Assembly: GCA_045603585.1 (NCBI GenBank)
Contig: JAZUMK010000013.1
Location: 62,001-126,000 of the forward strand
Source: SFEL01 sp045603585
GTDB lineage: Bacteria; Bacillota; Clostridia; Christensenellales; CAG-138
Direction of reading: 5' to 3'
DNA: 64,000 bases
In this document: positions 42,152 to 50,738 of the stretch, piece by piece
How the letters are laid out: each line of letters opens with the position of its first letter
How positions within the stretch are numbered: the first letter of the stretch is position 1
The notes under the pieces: model-generated
What the model saw: the letters and a program-made list of their open reading frames with translations, nothing else
Told to the model about the DNA's origin: nothing
Databases searched by the model: none
Translations under genes and position numbers: made by a program

Positions 42152-43060
42152 ATGCAGGATATACTCACAAGGGCGGGAAGCTATGTATTTATAATATTAC
42201 TTGGCATATTCCTGAGGAAAATAGGTGTATTTAAAAGAGAAGACTTCAGAGTACTTTCAAACTTAATGGTTAAGGTGACGCTGCCTGCATCCATAGTTTA
42301 TAACTTTGCCGGTTCCTCTGTTGATGCTGCATTGCTGCCAATAATGCTGATCGGCCTTATTGGCGGTATTATCTGCATGGGGATAGCCATATTGTTTTAC
42401 CGCAGGCAAAGCAAGGAACAGCGGGCCTTTGCGGTTGTGAATCTTGCAGGATACAATATCAGCAATTTTACCTTGCCTTTTTTGCTTGGATTGGTTGGCA
42501 CAGAGGGTATAATGACCACCGGATTGTTTGACGCAGGCAATGCGGCAATTTGCCTTGGCGGGTCCTATGCCGTTGCGGCTATGATCAAGGATGGGACAGG
42601 CTTCTCTTTAAAGAAGATAGGCAAGGCACTTATTAAGATGCCGCCCTTTGTATGCTTTTTGATAATGATGTTTATGAATTCCACCGGGCTGAAATTTCCT
42701 GCTCCTGTGCTGTATTGTGCAGAAATAATCGGCGGGGCGAATGCGTTCGTGGCTATGCTTATGATAGGCGTAGGCTTCAGCTTTACTCCGGACAGAGAAA
42801 AGGTAAACAGCCTTGCCCGGTGTCTGATCATACGATATGCTTCAGCGGCTGTGCTGGCTGCAGTATGCTGGTTTGTTCTGCCCTACGGCATGGAAATAAA
42901 AAAAGCATTGGTAATACTTTTCTTCAGCCCCATCGGAGCATCTGCCCCTGCATTTACAGGGATAATCAGGGAGGATGTTGGCCTGTCCAGCATGATAAAC
43001 TCCGTATCCATATTGTGCAGCCTGGTATTCATGGTTGGATTTATGATGATAATGGCCTGA
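42152..43060 (+). CDS. AEC-family (auxin-efflux-carrier type) transporter
   Basis: 302 residues, ten membrane segments. 'FLRKIGVFKREDFRVLSNLMVKVTLPASIVYNFA' and 'NISNFTLPFLLGLVGTEG' are family blocks. Bacterial members export or import organic acids such as malate. It is coupled to the Fe-S protein gene just upstream (one-base gap), so they may work together in redox or organic-acid metabolism. Confidence 0.85.
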   Translation: MQDILTRAGSYVFIILLGIFLRKIGVFKREDFRVLSNLMVKVTLPASIVYNFAGSSVDAALLPIMLIGLIGGIICMGIAILFYRRQSKEQRAFAVVNLAGYNISNFTLPFLLGLVGTEGIMTTGLFDAGNAAICLGGSYAVAAMIKDGTGFSLKKIGKALIKMPPFVCFLIMMFMNSTGLKFPAPVLYCAEIIGGANAFVAMLMIGVGFSFTPDREKVNSLARCLIIRYASAAVLAAVCWFVLPYGMEIKKALVILFFSPIGASAPAFTGIIREDVGLSSMINSVSILCSLVFMVGFMMIMA

Positions 43061-43154
43061 CGGGTGCTGCATTATTTACATCCAGTTAATGAATTGCGGC
43101 GTTCTTCATGATATAATTACATTCGTTGAATATCACATGGAGGCTATAGTTTTG

Positions 43155-44030
43155 ATGAAACGCATTATTGCTTTTATATTGGCTGCTGCCTGTATATGTT
43201 CCATGGGCACAGTATTTGCCTATGAAGCGGGCGAGGCAAGGGCCGTAATAGGCGCAAATCTGGATCAGGAACAGGCTGCGGCAGTTTATAAGGACTTTGG
43301 CATTGAACGGGGCAGCGTAAAGGAAATCATAGTAACCAACGCTGATGAGCGTGAATACCTTGAGGGCCTTGTGGATGAGAAAAAGATAGGCAGCGTTGCG
43401 CTGTCCTGTGTATACATCACCATGCTTGAGGAAGGCTCCGGCCTTTCCATCAGCACCAATAATATAAACTGGTGTACCGAGCAGATGTACATAAACGCCC
43501 TTACCACCGCCGGCATAACCGATGCTAAGGTTATGGTTTCCGCTCCCTTTGCTGTATCCGGAACTGCCGCGCTTACCGGCATATATAAGGCCTACGAGGA
43601 CATTACCGGAAAGTCTCTTTCAAATATTGCAAAGGCGGTAGGCGTGGAAGAGCTTGTGCTTACAGGTCAGCTTGCGGAGTACATTGGCAGCGAGGAAGCT
43701 GCGGCCCTTATAAACGAACTTAAGGGCATACTGGATATAACAGAATCAATGTCGGATTCCGATGTAAAGAAGGAGATACGCAAGCTCGCGGATCAGTACA
43801 ATGTGCAGGTAACTGACGGACAGATAGAGCAGATACTGGGCCTTTGCCGCCAGATGGAAAAGCTGGATGTTGCAGAGCTTAAGGAAAAACTTCTTTCCAT
43901 CACCGAAACCGTGGAAAAGGCAATGACCGCCAAGGAAAAGGTCAGCGAAACTTTTTCCACCGTAACCGAAAAGGTAACCGACTTTATCGGCAGCGTAACC
44001 AATTTTTTCGCAGGATTGTTTAACAAGTAA
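43155..44030 (+). CDS. DUF1002 secreted protein
   Basis: 291 residues with a signal peptide (1-22, 'GTVFAYEAG'). The core 'NADEREYLEGLVDEKKIGSVALSCVYITMLEEGSGLSISTNNINWCTEQMYINALTTAGI', cited here only by its ends at about residues 58 and 118, matches the DUF1002 (YpuA-like) family, common in Clostridia and without a known role. The C-terminal half is helical and charged. Spacing from GGAGG fits TTG 43152 or ATG 43155. Confidence 0.75.
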   Translation: MKRIIAFILAAACICSMGTVFAYEAGEARAVIGANLDQEQAAAVYKDFGIERGSVKEIIVTNADEREYLEGLVDEKKIGSVALSCVYITMLEEGSGLSISTNNINWCTEQMYINALTTAGITDAKVMVSAPFAVSGTAALTGIYKAYEDITGKSLSNIAKAVGVEELVLTGQLAEYIGSEEAAALINELKGILDITESMSDSDVKKEIRKLADQYNVQVTDGQIEQILGLCRQMEKLDVAELKEKLLSITETVEKAMTAKEKVSETFSTVTEKVTDFIGSVTNFFAGLFNK

Positions 44031-44043
44031 AGCACCCACGGCA

Positions 44044-44076
44044 AAAACTCCCGAATTTAATTTGGGAGTTTTTTAT
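44044..44076 (+). terminator. Terminator of the DUF1002 gene
   Basis: AAAACTCCC and GGGAGTTTT form a nine-bp stem with an AT-rich loop and a TTTTTTATT tail. Confidence 0.85.
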
Positions 44077-44128
44077 TATGTGTTTTCAATAATTTAAAGC
44101 TGATGATGCAATTTGGTTTAAATAGTAT

Positions 44129-44157
44129 TTGGAGATAGGAGCAAATAATGGTACAAT
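44129..44157 (+). promoter_or_regulatory. SigA-type promoter of the DUF5685/J-domain pair
   Basis: TTGGAG (44129-44134), a 17-bp spacer and TACAAT (44152-44157) give a start near 44164 and a short leader. Confidence 0.55.
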
Positions 44158-44182
44158 ATCACAAGAAAGGCAGAGGAAAACA

Positions 44183-45019
44183 ATGTTCGGATATATCCAG
44201 CCAAACAAGGACGAGCTTAGATTCAGAGAATATAACGAATACAGAGCTTATTACTGCGGACTTTGCAAATGCATCGGCCGTGAGTTTGGCGAACACATGA
44301 AGCTGGTTTTAAGCTATGATTGTGCGTTTATTGCTCTGCTGCTGACCGCTATTGCAGGAGTGGAGAATACGCGAAAGTGCCGCTGCGTATACAAGCCCCT
44401 TTCGAGGGCGCGGATGGCAGCGGTGGAGGATGAATACATTCGCTTTGCCGCTGATATGGATATAATCCTTGCATACTGTAAGCTGGATGATAACTGGCGG
44501 GATGATAAAAATCACGGCGCAGCAATCGGCAAGGCCGCAATGAAGGGCGCGGTCCAAAAGGCCAAAGAACGCAGACCCGAGCTGTACAAGGCTATATATG
44601 AGGGCATTTTGGAACTTTCCCGCATAGAGGAAGCGAATACCGCTGAAATAGACCCTCCTGCAGATGCCTTTGCCCGGATGATGAAAAATGCGGCCATGAC
44701 CGCACCGGTGGAAGATGCGCACGATCGCATTGCCTTTGGCTATATGCTGTATCATCTTGGCAGATGGGTATATCTTATAGATGCATGGGAAGATAGGGAA
44801 AAGGATGCCAGGAAGGGCAGTTACAATCCCTTCCTTGCGGCAGGAGCCGACAAGGATAGAGCCGAGTTTATTATCAACTGCTCTCTCAACGAAGCTATCA
44901 ATGCATACGAATTGCTGGATATCAAGGCACATGAAAGCCTGCTGGATAACATCATAAAAGACGGTTGTCCGCTGAAAAATTCAATGGTACTGGGAGGAAA
45001 AGATGATCAATCCCTATAA
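44183..45019 (+). CDS. DUF5685 family protein
   Basis: 278 residues, helical, soluble. The N-terminus 'MFGYIQPNKDELRFREYNEYRAYYCGLCKCIGREFG' (motif CGLCKC near residue 27) and the central 'HLGRWVYLIDAWEDREKDARKGSYNPF' are hallmarks of this clostridial family, whose function is unknown; the Asp-rich 'DAWED..KD' looks like metal-binding terpenoid-cyclase folds. ATG 44183 follows AGAGG. It overlaps a J-domain protein gene by 17 bases. Confidence 0.8.
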   Translation: MFGYIQPNKDELRFREYNEYRAYYCGLCKCIGREFGEHMKLVLSYDCAFIALLLTAIAGVENTRKCRCVYKPLSRARMAAVEDEYIRFAADMDIILAYCKLDDNWRDDKNHGAAIGKAAMKGAVQKAKERRPELYKAIYEGILELSRIEEANTAEIDPPADAFARMMKNAAMTAPVEDAHDRIAFGYMLYHLGRWVYLIDAWEDREKDARKGSYNPFLAAGADKDRAEFIINCSLNEAINAYELLDIKAHESLLDNIIKDGCPLKNSMVLGGKDDQSL

Positions 45020-45638
45020 AGTGCTGGGAGTAAGCGAAGGGGCTTCTCAGGAGGAGATAAGGGCTGCTTATTTAAAGATGGTAAAGAAATACCATCCTGA
45101 TAAGTATACCGATTCCGACCTGAAGGAGCTTGCCAATGAAAAGCTGGTTGAGGTGAATGAAGCATACGAAATGCTTACAAAAAAGACCAACAGCTCTTCT
45201 TCCCATGCCAGCCGTGACGGCCAGGGCAGCTACAGCTCCTATGGAGGATATACCGGCACGGGAAACACATATTCCGGCCCATATTCATCAGAATTCAGCC
45301 GCGCACGCTCCTTTATAAATCAGGGCAATCTTCAGGCGGCAAAGGCTGTATTGGATGCCATATCCACCCGCAATGCAGAATGGTATTATCTGTATGGTAT
45401 AATCTACCTGCGTCAGGGATGGTATGATAAGGCAAGGGAATATCTTACCATTGCATATCAGCAGAATCCCGGAAATCCCGAATATGCCGCTGCGTATAAT
45501 TCCATCCGGGGTACAGGCGGCGCATATACCCGCAGAACCGGCAATTACGGCGTATATAATTGCGGCGGCCCCTGCGCAATGCTTACAAGCGCCATGTGCT
45601 GCAGCTCATTTGGATTCCCCGTATGCTTCTGCTGCTGA
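45003..45638 (+). CDS. J-domain protein with TPR-like segment and Cys-rich tail
   Basis: 211 residues. A J-domain (2-60, 'YHPDK' with the HPD tripeptide) recruits and activates DnaK. A Gly/Ser/Tyr linker follows, then a tetratricopeptide-like pair ('SFINQGNLQAAKAVLDAI', 'GIIYLRQGWYDKAREYLTIAYQQNP'), and a tail ending 'CCSSFGFPVCFCC', which may be lipid-modified, metal-bound or disulphide-linked. It is translated from a start inside the DUF5685 gene, implying joint function. Confidence 0.88.
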   Translation: MINPYKVLGVSEGASQEEIRAAYLKMVKKYHPDKYTDSDLKELANEKLVEVNEAYEMLTKKTNSSSSHASRDGQGSYSSYGGYTGTGNTYSGPYSSEFSRARSFINQGNLQAAKAVLDAISTRNAEWYYLYGIIYLRQGWYDKAREYLTIAYQQNPGNPEYAAAYNSIRGTGGAYTRRTGNYGVYNCGGPCAMLTSAMCCSSFGFPVCFCC

Positions 45639-45685
45639 TAAAAAATTATTATTTATAATGTTAATTGTCTGCGGATGTGGCGATA

Positions 45686-45712
45686 CTATCACTATTGATA
45701 TTTAAGTGATAG
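45686..45712 (+). repeat. 8-bp inverted repeat next to the PBP1A ribosome binding site
   Basis: CTATCACT (45686-45693) and AGTGATAG (45705-45712) pair; GGAGG (45714-45718) starts two bases after the hairpin. Confidence 0.5.
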
Positions 45713-45727
45713 CGGAGGCACAGGACA

Positions 45728-48034
45728 ATGAAACTGAGAAAATCCAGAATACTGCTGCTTGTGTTAGCCACTGCAGCAGTATTTTTTATGCTCTTTGCAG
45801 CGGTGGGCATACTTGGTATGGACAGCTGGGTCAATTTTGATTTGGAAAGGATCACGGGATGCGACAGAACTTCCGTTATATACGACTGTCACGATAAAGA
45901 AATACTCAGCCTTCATGGTGCTCAGGACAGAACATGGGTAAGCCTGGATGAATTGCCGCCGCATTTGTTGAATGCGTTTATATCCGCAGAAGATGCACGG
46001 TTTTACGATCATGAGGGAGTTGATATTATACGCATTGCCGGAGCCATAATTGCAGATATCAAAGCCGGAGGTTATGTTCAGGGTGCATCCACCATCAGCC
46101 AGCAGCTTATAAAGCTCAGCCACCTTTCCTCCGAAAAGACAATATCCAGAAAAGCCGAGGAAGCGGTGCTTGCGTATCAGATGGAAAGAAGGTGCAGCAA
46201 GCAGGATATTCTTGAGATGTATCTGAACTATGTATACTTCGGCGGAGGGTATTACGGCGTAGAAGCGGCTGCCATGGGATATTTTGGAATACACGCAAAA
46301 GAGCTTGATTTGGCGCAAAGCGCAATGCTGGCGGGGATACTGAAGTCTCCTTCAAGCTATGCGCCCCACATTGATTATGAAGCATCCATAAAAAGGCGAA
46401 ATAACATATTGAATTTAATGAATCAGTATGGATATATTTCGGCAGAGGAGCAGGCCAATGCATCGGCCGAACGCCCGATTATACTTCATGACAATATACA
46501 GGAATATTCAGGATATTACACCGACGCTGTTGTAAAAAGCGCTGCACAGGCACTGAATATAACTACCGGGGAACTGCTTAAAGGCGGATATCGGATCTAT
46601 TCTGCCATGGATACTGAGCTTCAGCTGTATTGTGAGGAATTGTTCAATAATGACGGCCTTTTCCCTACGGATGACTGCCAGGGGGCGCTGGTTGTACAAC
46701 GGCCGGAGGATGGATTGATATCCGCAATGATAGGCGGACGGGAGCATGAAGGCAATATGGGCCTTAACAGGGCCGTGGATATCAGAAGACAGCCGGGATC
46801 TGTAATAAAGCCGATTATTTCATACGCTCCTGCCTTTGAGTATCTCAGCTATACCGCTGCTGATATGATACTGGATGAAGAAACGGTATTCGCGGATTAT
46901 ATGCCGTCTAATTTCGCCGGCAAGTATTACGGCTGGGTCACCATACGGGAAGCTGTTTCAAAATCGCTTAATGTACCGGCAGTAAAAGTGCTTTCAGCGG
47001 TAGGGATAGGCAGAGCCAAGGAATTTGCATCAGCCTGCGGAATAGAGTTTGATACCAGAGATAACAGCCTGGCTTTGGCGCTGGGGGGATTCACATATGG
47101 CGTATCTCCCTTGCAGATTGCGGGAGCGTATTCCTGTTTTGCTTCAGGGGGGCAATACAATACTTCTTCCGTTATCAGGTATATTACTGATTCCGCAGGA
47201 AAGGTGCTGTATGAATACAAGTCAGAAAATAAGCGGGTAATGAGCGAAGAAAACGCCTATATTCTTACCAGTATGCTTAAAAGTGTGGTAACGGAGGGAA
47301 CAGGGCACAGGTTGAATACCCTGAATATTCCCATTGCAGGCAAAACCGGGACAGTGGGAACATCGGAAGGCAACAGGGATGCATGGATGGCAAGCTATAC
47401 GCCGGATTACACAGCAGTGGTGTGGATGGGGTATGACAGCGATAACCTTGGCAAGCTGCCCGCGGAAGCAACAGGGGGGACCTATCCTGCCATGATGCTG
47501 TATGAGCTGTATAGCTATCTTTATCCCGAAGGAAGCGGCAGCGATTTTATTCGTCCGGAAAGCGTCAAGGAATACAGCCTTGATGCTTACAGCCTGAAAA
47601 ACCTGCATAAAACCGTACTTGCAAATGCTTTTACGCCTGAGCAGAGCAAAATATCCGAGTTTTTTACAGCGGAAACTGCGCCGGAATTTACCACCGGATA
47701 TTGGGCTATTCCTGCTGCAGCCCAGAATCTGTCCGCCGAAGCAATCGGAGATACGGTTAATATCACATTTGATTGTCCTGATGATTTCGGGGTGTATTAT
47801 CTCAATAGGAGAGATGACAGAGGAAGGGAGGCCGCGCTGGAATCCTTTAATGGAGCACAGGGGCATATACAGTTTACGGACGAAACTGTATCCGCCGGAG
47901 AACGGTATGAATACTACGTTTCTGTTCAGCATGAGGCCATGGAAATAGGCGGAAAAACTGTATATGGGCTGCCATCCAGGGCGGTAAGTATTTACGTTCC
48001 AGATCGGATTATTAACGTAAATCTAACTGAATAA
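45728..48034 (+). CDS. Class A penicillin-binding protein (transglycosylase/transpeptidase)
   Basis: 768 residues, a bifunctional peptidoglycan synthase. One membrane helix (about 7-28), a GT51 glycosyltransferase ('FISAEDARFYDHEGVD' with catalytic Glu, 'GASTISQQLIKL'), and a transpeptidase with 'RQPGSVIKPI' (S-x-x-K), 'SKSLNVPAV' (S-x-N) and 'AGKTGTVGT' (K-T-G). A C-terminal fibronectin-like segment (about 655-760, 'FGVYYLNRRDD') lies outside the enzyme core. The ribosome binding site is CGGAGG. Confidence 0.93.
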   Translation: MKLRKSRILLLVLATAAVFFMLFAAVGILGMDSWVNFDLERITGCDRTSVIYDCHDKEILSLHGAQDRTWVSLDELPPHLLNAFISAEDARFYDHEGVDIIRIAGAIIADIKAGGYVQGASTISQQLIKLSHLSSEKTISRKAEEAVLAYQMERRCSKQDILEMYLNYVYFGGGYYGVEAAAMGYFGIHAKELDLAQSAMLAGILKSPSSYAPHIDYEASIKRRNNILNLMNQYGYISAEEQANASAERPIILHDNIQEYSGYYTDAVVKSAAQALNITTGELLKGGYRIYSAMDTELQLYCEELFNNDGLFPTDDCQGALVVQRPEDGLISAMIGGREHEGNMGLNRAVDIRRQPGSVIKPIISYAPAFEYLSYTAADMILDEETVFADYMPSNFAGKYYGWVTIREAVSKSLNVPAVKVLSAVGIGRAKEFASACGIEFDTRDNSLALALGGFTYGVSPLQIAGAYSCFASGGQYNTSSVIRYITDSAGKVLYEYKSENKRVMSEENAYILTSMLKSVVTEGTGHRLNTLNIPIAGKTGTVGTSEGNRDAWMASYTPDYTAVVWMGYDSDNLGKLPAEATGGTYPAMMLYELYSYLYPEGSGSDFIRPESVKEYSLDAYSLKNLHKTVLANAFTPEQSKISEFFTAETAPEFTTGYWAIPAAAQNLSAEAIGDTVNITFDCPDDFGVYYLNRRDDRGREAALESFNGAQGHIQFTDETVSAGERYEYYVSVQHEAMEIGGKTVYGLPSRAVSIYVPDRIINVNLTE

Positions 48035-48058
48035 TATGCAATGATATGCCGAAATGGG

Positions 48059-48086
48059 TTGACTAAAGTCGCTTTTTAAGTAAAAT
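48059..48086 (+). promoter_or_regulatory. SigA-type promoter of the GntR gene
   Basis: TTGACT (48059-48064), a 16-bp spacer and TAAAAT (48081-48086); start near 48093. Confidence 0.6.
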
Positions 48087-48163
48087 AGAGGTAGAAGTAT
48101 ATGGTATATTGTATAAAATAAAGAATTCTGAAAAATAACAAACAAAAGAAAGTGACGGTAATT

Positions 48164-48835
48164 ATGGATCTTAAGAAGATTGCGGAAGAAATGCAGCCCC
48201 GCTCCATGGCGGCACGGGATTGGGTATTTCAGGTAATTAGAACTGCCATCGTTCGCGGCGAGCTTCCCGGCGACATGCCCTTAAGACAGGATGAGATTTC
48301 TGCTGCGCTCAGCGTAAGCCACATTCCCGTACGCGAAGCATTCCGTCAGCTGGAAGCTCAGGGCCTTGTTCGCATATATCCCAACAGAGGCGCGGTTGTA
48401 ACCAAGCTTTCCCGCAAGGAGCTGGCCAATGTAATGGATACCCGCATACTCCTTGAGGTGGGAGCCCTTCGCTTGGCAATGGCTAATATTACCGATGCGG
48501 ATATTGCAAAGGCAAGGGAGCTTTTGGATGCATTTTCCAAGGAAACAAACCATGTTAAGGGTGCCGAGCTGAATCTTGAGCTGCACTTTGCGTTGTATAA
48601 TCCCTGCGATAATCCTTTCCTGCTTTCTCTGATCGATCAGATGCATGCAAACGTGGACAGGTACATTACTCCCTTCTACGGCGAGGAAAACAAAGAAGAA
48701 GTTTATTCTCTGGAAGATCATGCTCAGCTTATCGCAGCCTGCGAAAGCAAGGATATCGAGCTTGCCACCGCAATTCTTCGTACTCATCTGCAGCGTACCA
48801 AGAATATGCTGCTCAAGTCTCCGCTGCTTTCCTAA
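48164..48835 (+). CDS. GntR-family transcriptional regulator, FadR/FCD subgroup
   Basis: 223 residues: an N-terminal winged helix ('GDMPLRQDEISAALSVSHIPVREAFRQLEAQGLV', positions about 30-63) and an FCD ligand domain ('HFALYNPCDNPFLLSLIDQMHANVDRY', 'EDHAQLIAACESKDIELATAILRTHL') whose Asp/His residues usually bind a metal and an organic-acid ligand. The ligand and targets are unknown; no obvious catabolic operon is adjacent. ATG 48164 is chosen; a GTG lies at 48152. The ribosome binding site is weak. Confidence 0.9.
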   Translation: MDLKKIAEEMQPRSMAARDWVFQVIRTAIVRGELPGDMPLRQDEISAALSVSHIPVREAFRQLEAQGLVRIYPNRGAVVTKLSRKELANVMDTRILLEVGALRLAMANITDADIAKARELLDAFSKETNHVKGAELNLELHFALYNPCDNPFLLSLIDQMHANVDRYITPFYGEENKEEVYSLEDHAQLIAACESKDIELATAILRTHLQRTKNMLLKSPLLS

Positions 48836-48857
48836 AACCAACAAAAAAGTTTATTTA

Positions 48858-48886
48858 AAGAGGCCGTATCTGCGGCCTCTTTTGTA
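48858..48886 (+). terminator. Terminator of the GntR gene
   Basis: AAAGAGGCCG and CGGCCTCTTT form a ten-bp stem with a six-base loop and a TTTTG tail. Confidence 0.85.
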
Positions 48887-48974
48887 TTGCCGGCGGAAAA
48901 AGGGAGAAAATGAGAAGTTTTGGATGATTATGTAAAATTGATAATATGGTAACAGTTTATCATAAATTTTATGG

Positions 48975-48980
48975 TATAAT
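48975..48980 (+). promoter_or_regulatory. -10 element of the FHA-FtsW-PBP2 operon
   Basis: TATAAT lies 35 bases before the FHA start; the -35 is not convincing, so this is partial support for a promoter. Confidence 0.4.
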
Positions 48981-49015
48981 CACATTGAATAATTTTGAAC
49001 AGGAGGCGAAGGTAT

Positions 49016-49489
49016 ATGCGGGCCGATATTTATTCCCTTGCCGTATCGGTAATGCGATACTTTTTTGTTGTCGCCATAATATACATACTTATACGTATAG
49101 TTTATCATTCCGTCAATGAGTACAATGAGCTGCGCCGGGTAAAGGATTGGCTGGAAAAGGGCTATGCCAAGCATATCGAATTTCTTCCCCCATTTGATAC
49201 AAACGAAAATGGATTCATTCTGGTTAAAACAAATATAATAGGCCGGAGCAAAAAGTGCGACATATGCATCGAAGACAGGTCTGTTAAGCGCAAGCACGCA
49301 ATAATATTTGAAAAACGGGGAGATGTGTTCATCAAGCGCAAGGGAAGAGGCAAAATCAAAATTAACGGGGAGCCCATGGTCCACCGTATGGAAGAACTGC
49401 TGGATGGAGATCTTGTTCAGCTGGGCCATGTGAAATTTTATTTTAGAATAAAGCGCACTTCCTTCAGGGAGGAGGCGGAGCATGAATAG
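49016..49489 (+). CDS. Membrane-anchored FHA-domain protein
   Basis: 157 residues with one membrane helix (about 8-32) and a cytoplasmic FHA domain (about 70-148). 'IIGRSKKCDICIEDRSVKRKHAII' carries the conserved Gly, R77 and H94, and 'INGEP' the conserved Asn117. The Ser that contacts phosphothreonine is K91, so phosphopeptide binding may be altered. FHA-FtsW-PBP2 clusters link Ser/Thr phosphorylation to wall growth in Actinobacteria and Clostridia. No kinase gene is in the window. GGAGG precedes ATG 49016. Confidence 0.85.
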   Translation: MRADIYSLAVSVMRYFFVVAIIYILIRIVYHSVNEYNELRRVKDWLEKGYAKHIEFLPPFDTNENGFILVKTNIIGRSKKCDICIEDRSVKRKHAIIFEKRGDVFIKRKGRGKIKINGEPMVHRMEELLDGDLVQLGHVKFYFRIKRTSFREEAEHE

Positions 49490-50738
49490 AGTACGTCAGC
49501 TCAGCGCCGCAGGCTTGCTGGGTATCGTAATGATATTTGAGCTCTCTGCTTTTGCGCTGCTTTCGTTAAGGGATGAGAGCTTTGATTTGATGTCCCTTGT
49601 GTTTGGCATTGGCCTTGTGGCGGTGCTGCTTATTCAGTATGCCGTGATGCAGTGGATATCCCGCCATGCAGATAGGTTTATTTTGGTAATTGCCAACCTT
49701 TTGGCTGCAATAGGCATGATTGTCCAATACAGGCTTTCTCCGGATATAGCTGTCAAGCAGCTGGTCTGGTTCTGTATAGGCATGGTATGCATGATAATTT
49801 GTACACTGCTTATGCGGACGAGAAAGTTTTTCCGCAGGATAAATATACCGCTGATGATACTCAGCATCGGTCTTCTTGCTGTTCTTTATGTTATAGGTGA
49901 AGAAAACGGCGGCGCAAAGAACTGGATAGTTGTTGGCGGAATAAGCTTTCAGCCTTCTGAATTTGTAAAGGTAGCTCTCGTGTTTATTATGGCAAATCAC
50001 TTTACTGTCATTAAGCGCACATGGGACTGGCTGCCATCTGCAATATTTGCAATAATAGTGGCTATGCTGCTGGTGATGGAAAGAGACCTTGGTGCGGCGC
50101 TGCTTATTTGCGGCACATATCTTATAGTGTTTTACGTTGCCACAGGCAAGGCAACCACTACGCTTATAGGCCTTGGAGCCGGTGCGATTGGCGCCGTTGC
50201 AAGCTATCATCTCTTTGACCATGTAAAGGCGCGCGTTGCCATATGGCAAAATCCCTGGGCAACCTATTCCACCAGCGGATATCAGGTGGCGCAGGGCCTT
50301 ATGGCCATTGCATCTGGCGGCGTGATGGGGCTTGGCCTTACCAAGGGCATGCCAAAATCCATACCTGCCTACAATACGGACTATATCTTTGCCGTAATCT
50401 GCGAAGAGTTCGGCATCGTTTTCGGCATAGCCTTAATAGCACTGTATCTTGTATTTATTATTCGCGGCGCATTGATCGCCCTTAATGCACGAACAAGGTA
50501 TCTCATGCTGGTTGCCTTTGGATGCACCGTGCTTATCACGCTGCAAAGCTTTATTATCATCGGCGGCGTTATTAAGCTTATTCCGCTTACCGGCATTACG
50601 CTGCCCTTTGTAAGCTATGGCGGCAGTTCAATGATAGCCACCATGATGCTTCTTGGCATACTGGAAGGAGTTTCCATCAGGAACGGTGAAATGCTGGAAG
50701 ATGCAATAGATGAAGCAAGCGAGGAGTATGCACAATGA
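49482..50738 (+). CDS. SEDS-family peptidoglycan polymerase (FtsW/RodA/SpoVE)
   Basis: 418 residues, ten membrane segments. 'MERDLGAALLICGTYLIVFY', 'FKVALVF'-type 'QPSEFVKVALVFI' and 'GITLPFVSYGGSSMIATM' are SEDS blocks. It polymerises lipid II with its partner transpeptidase, which is encoded next door and overlaps by four bases. Whether it serves division, elongation or the spore cortex cannot be decided from sequence. A second SEDS gene lies at 55152. Confidence 0.93.
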   Translation: MNRVRQLSAAGLLGIVMIFELSAFALLSLRDESFDLMSLVFGIGLVAVLLIQYAVMQWISRHADRFILVIANLLAAIGMIVQYRLSPDIAVKQLVWFCIGMVCMIICTLLMRTRKFFRRINIPLMILSIGLLAVLYVIGEENGGAKNWIVVGGISFQPSEFVKVALVFIMANHFTVIKRTWDWLPSAIFAIIVAMLLVMERDLGAALLICGTYLIVFYVATGKATTTLIGLGAGAIGAVASYHLFDHVKARVAIWQNPWATYSTSGYQVAQGLMAIASGGVMGLGLTKGMPKSIPAYNTDYIFAVICEEFGIVFGIALIALYLVFIIRGALIALNARTRYLMLVAFGCTVLITLQSFIIIGGVIKLIPLTGITLPFVSYGGSSMIATMMLLGILEGVSIRNGEMLEDAIDEASEEYAQ

